Of a DNA stretch of 15,527 nt, positions 13,658 to 15,527 are shown piece after piece. The position numbers and the translations under genes are program-made. Positions within the stretch are counted from its first letter, which is position 1; each line of letters starts with the position of its first letter. Source of the DNA: JANOBJ01 sp031411575. GTDB taxonomy: Bacteria > Pseudomonadota > Gammaproteobacteria > Burkholderiales > Burkholderiaceae_C. The DNA lies in contig JANOBJ010000343.1 in assembly GCA_031411575.1 (NCBI GenBank), positions 1 to 15,527 on the forward strand, read 5' to 3'. Under the pieces are notes generated by a model. That model was given only the letters and a program-made list of their open reading frames with translations, was not told the DNA's origin and searched no databases.

Positions 13658-14206
13658 TTACTTGCAGTCGGCCGTAATGACGTCCTGCAGGCGTTTGCCT
13701 TCGGTCACGCGACCGGTGTCGCTCAGGTACTCGAGTTCGCCCTTGGCATTGGTCTGCTGGATGCGTACGCCGGAATCGATGGCGGCCTTGGCGCGTCGCG
13801 CGCGCTCGCAGTTCTGCGCCTGGTCTTTGGCCAGCTTCTCGTCAGCAGCTTTCTTCTTGTCGGCTTCTTCTTCCTCAGCCTGCTTTTTCTTGGCCTCTAG
13901 AGCGGCGTCCTTGCCCGACAGCTTGGGCGCTGAGGCGGCGGCCTTGGCGGCGGATGCGGGTGCCCCAGGTGCGCCAGCTTTTGCTGTCGCGGGGCTGCCG
14001 TTGGCTGGCGAGGTGGCGGGTACGGCGACCGGCGTGGTGGCCGAACGGGCGCCGCCCGGCTGCTTCAAAATCTTGTTGGCTGGCACGTCGGACGGAGGCC
14101 CCTGGTCGCTGTAGACCTTGCGGCCGTCCTTGTCGAGCCACTGCCATTGAGCGGTCGCGGCCACGGAGGCTACACACAGGCCCGCGCAAAGGAGCAATCG
14201 AATCAT
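13658..14206 (-). CDS. Secreted DUF4124 domain-containing protein
   Basis: The 182-residue protein starts with a signal peptide (MIRLLLCAGLCVASVAATAQ) whose likely cleavage is after ATA-Q, so it should be periplasmic. A DUF4124 domain follows at once (WQWLDKDGRKVYSDQGPPSD), then an Ala/Pro/Ser/Thr-rich linker (about 50-90), then a charged Lys/Glu/Ala helix likely to form a coiled coil (about 95-125). The C-terminal part ends NAKGELEYLSDTGRVTEGKR plus a short tail with one Cys. DUF4124 has no settled function. I chose ATG 14206 because GGAGG (14218-14214 on the minus strand) is 7 nt away; the in-frame ATG at 14212 is only one base from it. It converges on rnfH and is divergent from guaB. Confidence 0.85.
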   Translation of the reverse strand: MIRLLLCAGLCVASVAATAQWQWLDKDGRKVYSDQGPPSDVPANKILKQPGGARSATTPVAVPATSPANGSPATAKAGAPGAPASAAKAAASAPKLSGKDAALEAKKKQAEEEEADKKKAADEKLAKDQAQNCERARRAKAAIDSGVRIQQTNAKGELEYLSDTGRVTEGKRLQDVITADCK

Positions 14207-14267
14207 GTTCATTCCTCCAGTTTATCGCCGATGCCCCGTTATGAGGCGTGAAGAAGTGCCGCGAAAG

Positions 14268-14284
14268 GGCGCCAGCGTGGCGCC
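14268..14284. other. Inverted repeat in the DUF4124-guaB divergent region
   Basis: GGCGCC (14268-14273) is repeated at 14279-14284 with AGCGT between. Each half is self-complementary, so it could form a hairpin or serve as a paired operator. It lies about 60 nt upstream of the DUF4124 gene and about 75 nt before the guaB -10 box. Its role is unknown; the rest of this 171-177-nt region shows nothing else I can name. Confidence 0.35.
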
Positions 14285-14357
14285 GGGGTCACGGGCGGTG
14301 TCGCGGTGTTGTATTGGCGTCGAATCGGGGTGGCAGGGTATCCACCAGTCACGCGGG

Positions 14358-14363
14358 TACAAT
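14358..14363 (+). promoter_or_regulatory. Candidate guaB promoter -10 box
   Basis: TACAAT (14358-14363) lies 20 nt before the guaB start codon, which would place transcription start near 14370 and give a very short leader. The same hexamer is the -10 of the rimP promoter. No recognisable -35 box is present at 16-18 nt upstream, so an activator or a weak promoter is possible. Confidence 0.5.
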
Positions 14364-14383
14364 CGGTTTTTTGGAGCTTTCAC

Positions 14384-15527
14384 ATGCGCCTTCTTGGCAA
14401 AGCGCTCACCTTCGACGATGTGTTGCTGGTGCCAGCGTTCTCCCAAGTCCTGCCCAAGGACACGTCCCTCGCGACACGCCTCTCCCGAAACATCACCCTG
14501 AATCTGCCGCTGGTGTCCGCCGCCATGGACACCGTCACCGAGGCCCGTCTGGCCATCGCGATGGCGCAGGAAGGTGGTATCGGCATCATCCACAAGAACT
14601 TCACGCCGCAGCAGCAGGCCGCTGAAGTCGCGCGCGTGAAGCGCTACGAATCCGGCGTGCTGCGCGATCCGGTGGTGATCACGCCCCAGCACACCGTGCG
14701 CCAGGTGATGGCCATGAGCGAGCAACTCGGCATTTCGGGTTTTCCGGTGCTCGACGGCGGCAAGGTGGTGGGGATCGTGACCGGTCGCGATCTGCGGTTC
14801 GAGACACGCTACGACGTACCGGTGAGCGACATCATGACACCGCGTGACAAGCTGATCACCGTGCGCGAAGGCACCACCGCGGCCGACGCGAATGCTCTGC
14901 TCAACAAATACAAGCTGGAACGCCTGCTGGTGATCGACGACGCCTTTGAGTTGAAGGGTCTGATCACCGTCAAGGACATCACCAAGCAAACCAGCTTTCC
15001 CAATGCGGCGCGCGATCCATCTGGCCGCCTGCGCGTGGGCGCGGCGGTGGGCGTGGGCGAGGGTACCGAAGAGCGGGTGGAGGCGCTGGTCAAGGCCGGC
15101 GTCGACGCCATCGTGGTGGATACCGCGCACGGCCACAGCAAGGGCGTGATCGAGCGCGTGCGCTGGGTCAAGCAGAACTACCCGCAGGTGGACGTGATCG
15201 GCGGCAACATCGCCACCGGCGCCGCTGCGCTGGCGCTGGCCGAAGCGGGTGCCGACGCGGTCAAGGTCGGTATCGGACCGGGCTCGATCTGCACCACCCG
15301 CATCGTGGCGGGCGTCGGCGTGCCCCAGATCATGGCGATTGACAACGTGGCCACCGCGCTCAGGGGCAGCGGCATTCCTCTGATCGCCGATGGCGGCATC
15401 CGCTACTCGGGCGATCTCACCAAGGCCATGGCGGTGGGCGCCAGCTCGATCATGATCGGCAGCCTGTTTGCCGGCACCGACGAAAGCCCTGGGGAAATGA
15501 TTCTGTACCAGGGCCGCAGCTTCAAGG
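14384..15527 (+). CDS. guaB: IMP dehydrogenase (3'-truncated by window edge)
   Basis: GuaB oxidises IMP to XMP with NAD, the committed step of GMP synthesis. The first 381 residues are present; full enzymes are about 490, so roughly 110 are outside the window. The frame is open to the edge with no stop. It begins MRLLGKALTFDDVLLVPAFS. The catalytic Cys303 is in GPGSICTTR, the NAD-site Asp246 in DTAHGHS, and Asp336 in IADGGIRYSGD, which binds the IMP phosphate region. Two CBS domains are inserted at about 92-205 (VLRDPVVITPQHTVRQVM to LITVKDITKQ). ATG 14384 is preceded by GGAG (14373-14376) at 7 nt. It is divergent from the DUF4124 gene. In relatives guaA often follows; that cannot be seen here. 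Confidence 0.97.
   Translation, partial: MRLLGKALTFDDVLLVPAFSQVLPKDTSLATRLSRNITLNLPLVSAAMDTVTEARLAIAMAQEGGIGIIHKNFTPQQQAAEVARVKRYESGVLRDPVVITPQHTVRQVMAMSEQLGISGFPVLDGGKVVGIVTGRDLRFETRYDVPVSDIMTPRDKLITVREGTTAADANALLNKYKLERLLVIDDAFELKGLITVKDITKQTSFPNAARDPSGRLRVGAAVGVGEGTEERVEALVKAGVDAIVVDTAHGHSKGVIERVRWVKQNYPQVDVIGGNIATGAAALALAEAGADAVKVGIGPGSICTTRIVAGVGVPQIMAIDNVATALRGSGIPLIADGGIRYSGDLTKAMAVGASSIMIGSLFAGTDESPGEMILYQGRSFK

Overview
The window is a GC-rich chromosomal segment. Its proteins and gene order fit a betaproteobacterium of the order Burkholderiales, most likely family Comamonadaceae: IF2 with the long Ala/Glu/Lys-rich linker, the order rimP-nusA-infB-rbfA-truB-typA, and smpB divergent from ratA-rnfH with guaB nearby. 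The family-level call also rests on two kinds of short dispersed repeat that I recall from that family, so it is an inference. Almost everything is core translation, transcription or purine metabolism. I see no phage, transposase, CRISPR array, tRNA or rRNA, and no candidate for a wholly new multi-gene system.

Layout. Bases 1-1452 hold the 3' part of a double-ABC peptide-transporter ATPase whose start lies outside the window. A leader (1453-1642) follows, with a near-consensus promoter that runs straight into an intrinsic terminator. Next comes a long plus-strand cluster: rimP, nusA, infB, rbfA, truB, typA, a DMT-family permease and a 3-hydroxyisobutyryl-CoA hydrolase-like gene. Apart from a 115-nt gap between infB and rbfA, the gaps are 1-24 nt or 4-nt ATGA overlaps, so one transcription unit is plausible. 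smpB (minus) converges on it and is divergent from ratA-rnfH (plus). A secreted DUF4124 protein (minus) follows, and divergent from it is guaB (plus), cut off by the right edge.

How the genes work together. RimP, RbfA and TypA act in ribosome assembly, IF2 in initiation, TruB in tRNA modification and NusA in transcription elongation and termination. This is the classical nusA-infB operon without the metY tRNA gene that leads it in E. coli. SmpB adds ribosome rescue. The permease and the CoA hydrolase at the end of the cluster are unrelated metabolic passengers.

Most worth a second look: (1) three REP-like palindromic repeats sit in frame between the first codons of truB and its conserved domain, giving a possible 85-residue Gly/Pro/Ala-rich extension; (2) a 21-nt AT-rich palindromic element occurs inside both truB and the CoA hydrolase gene, in opposite orientations; (3) the promoter-terminator overlap before rimP could be an attenuator sensitive to NusA; (4) third-position base composition changes sharply between the two halves of the ABC ATPase gene.
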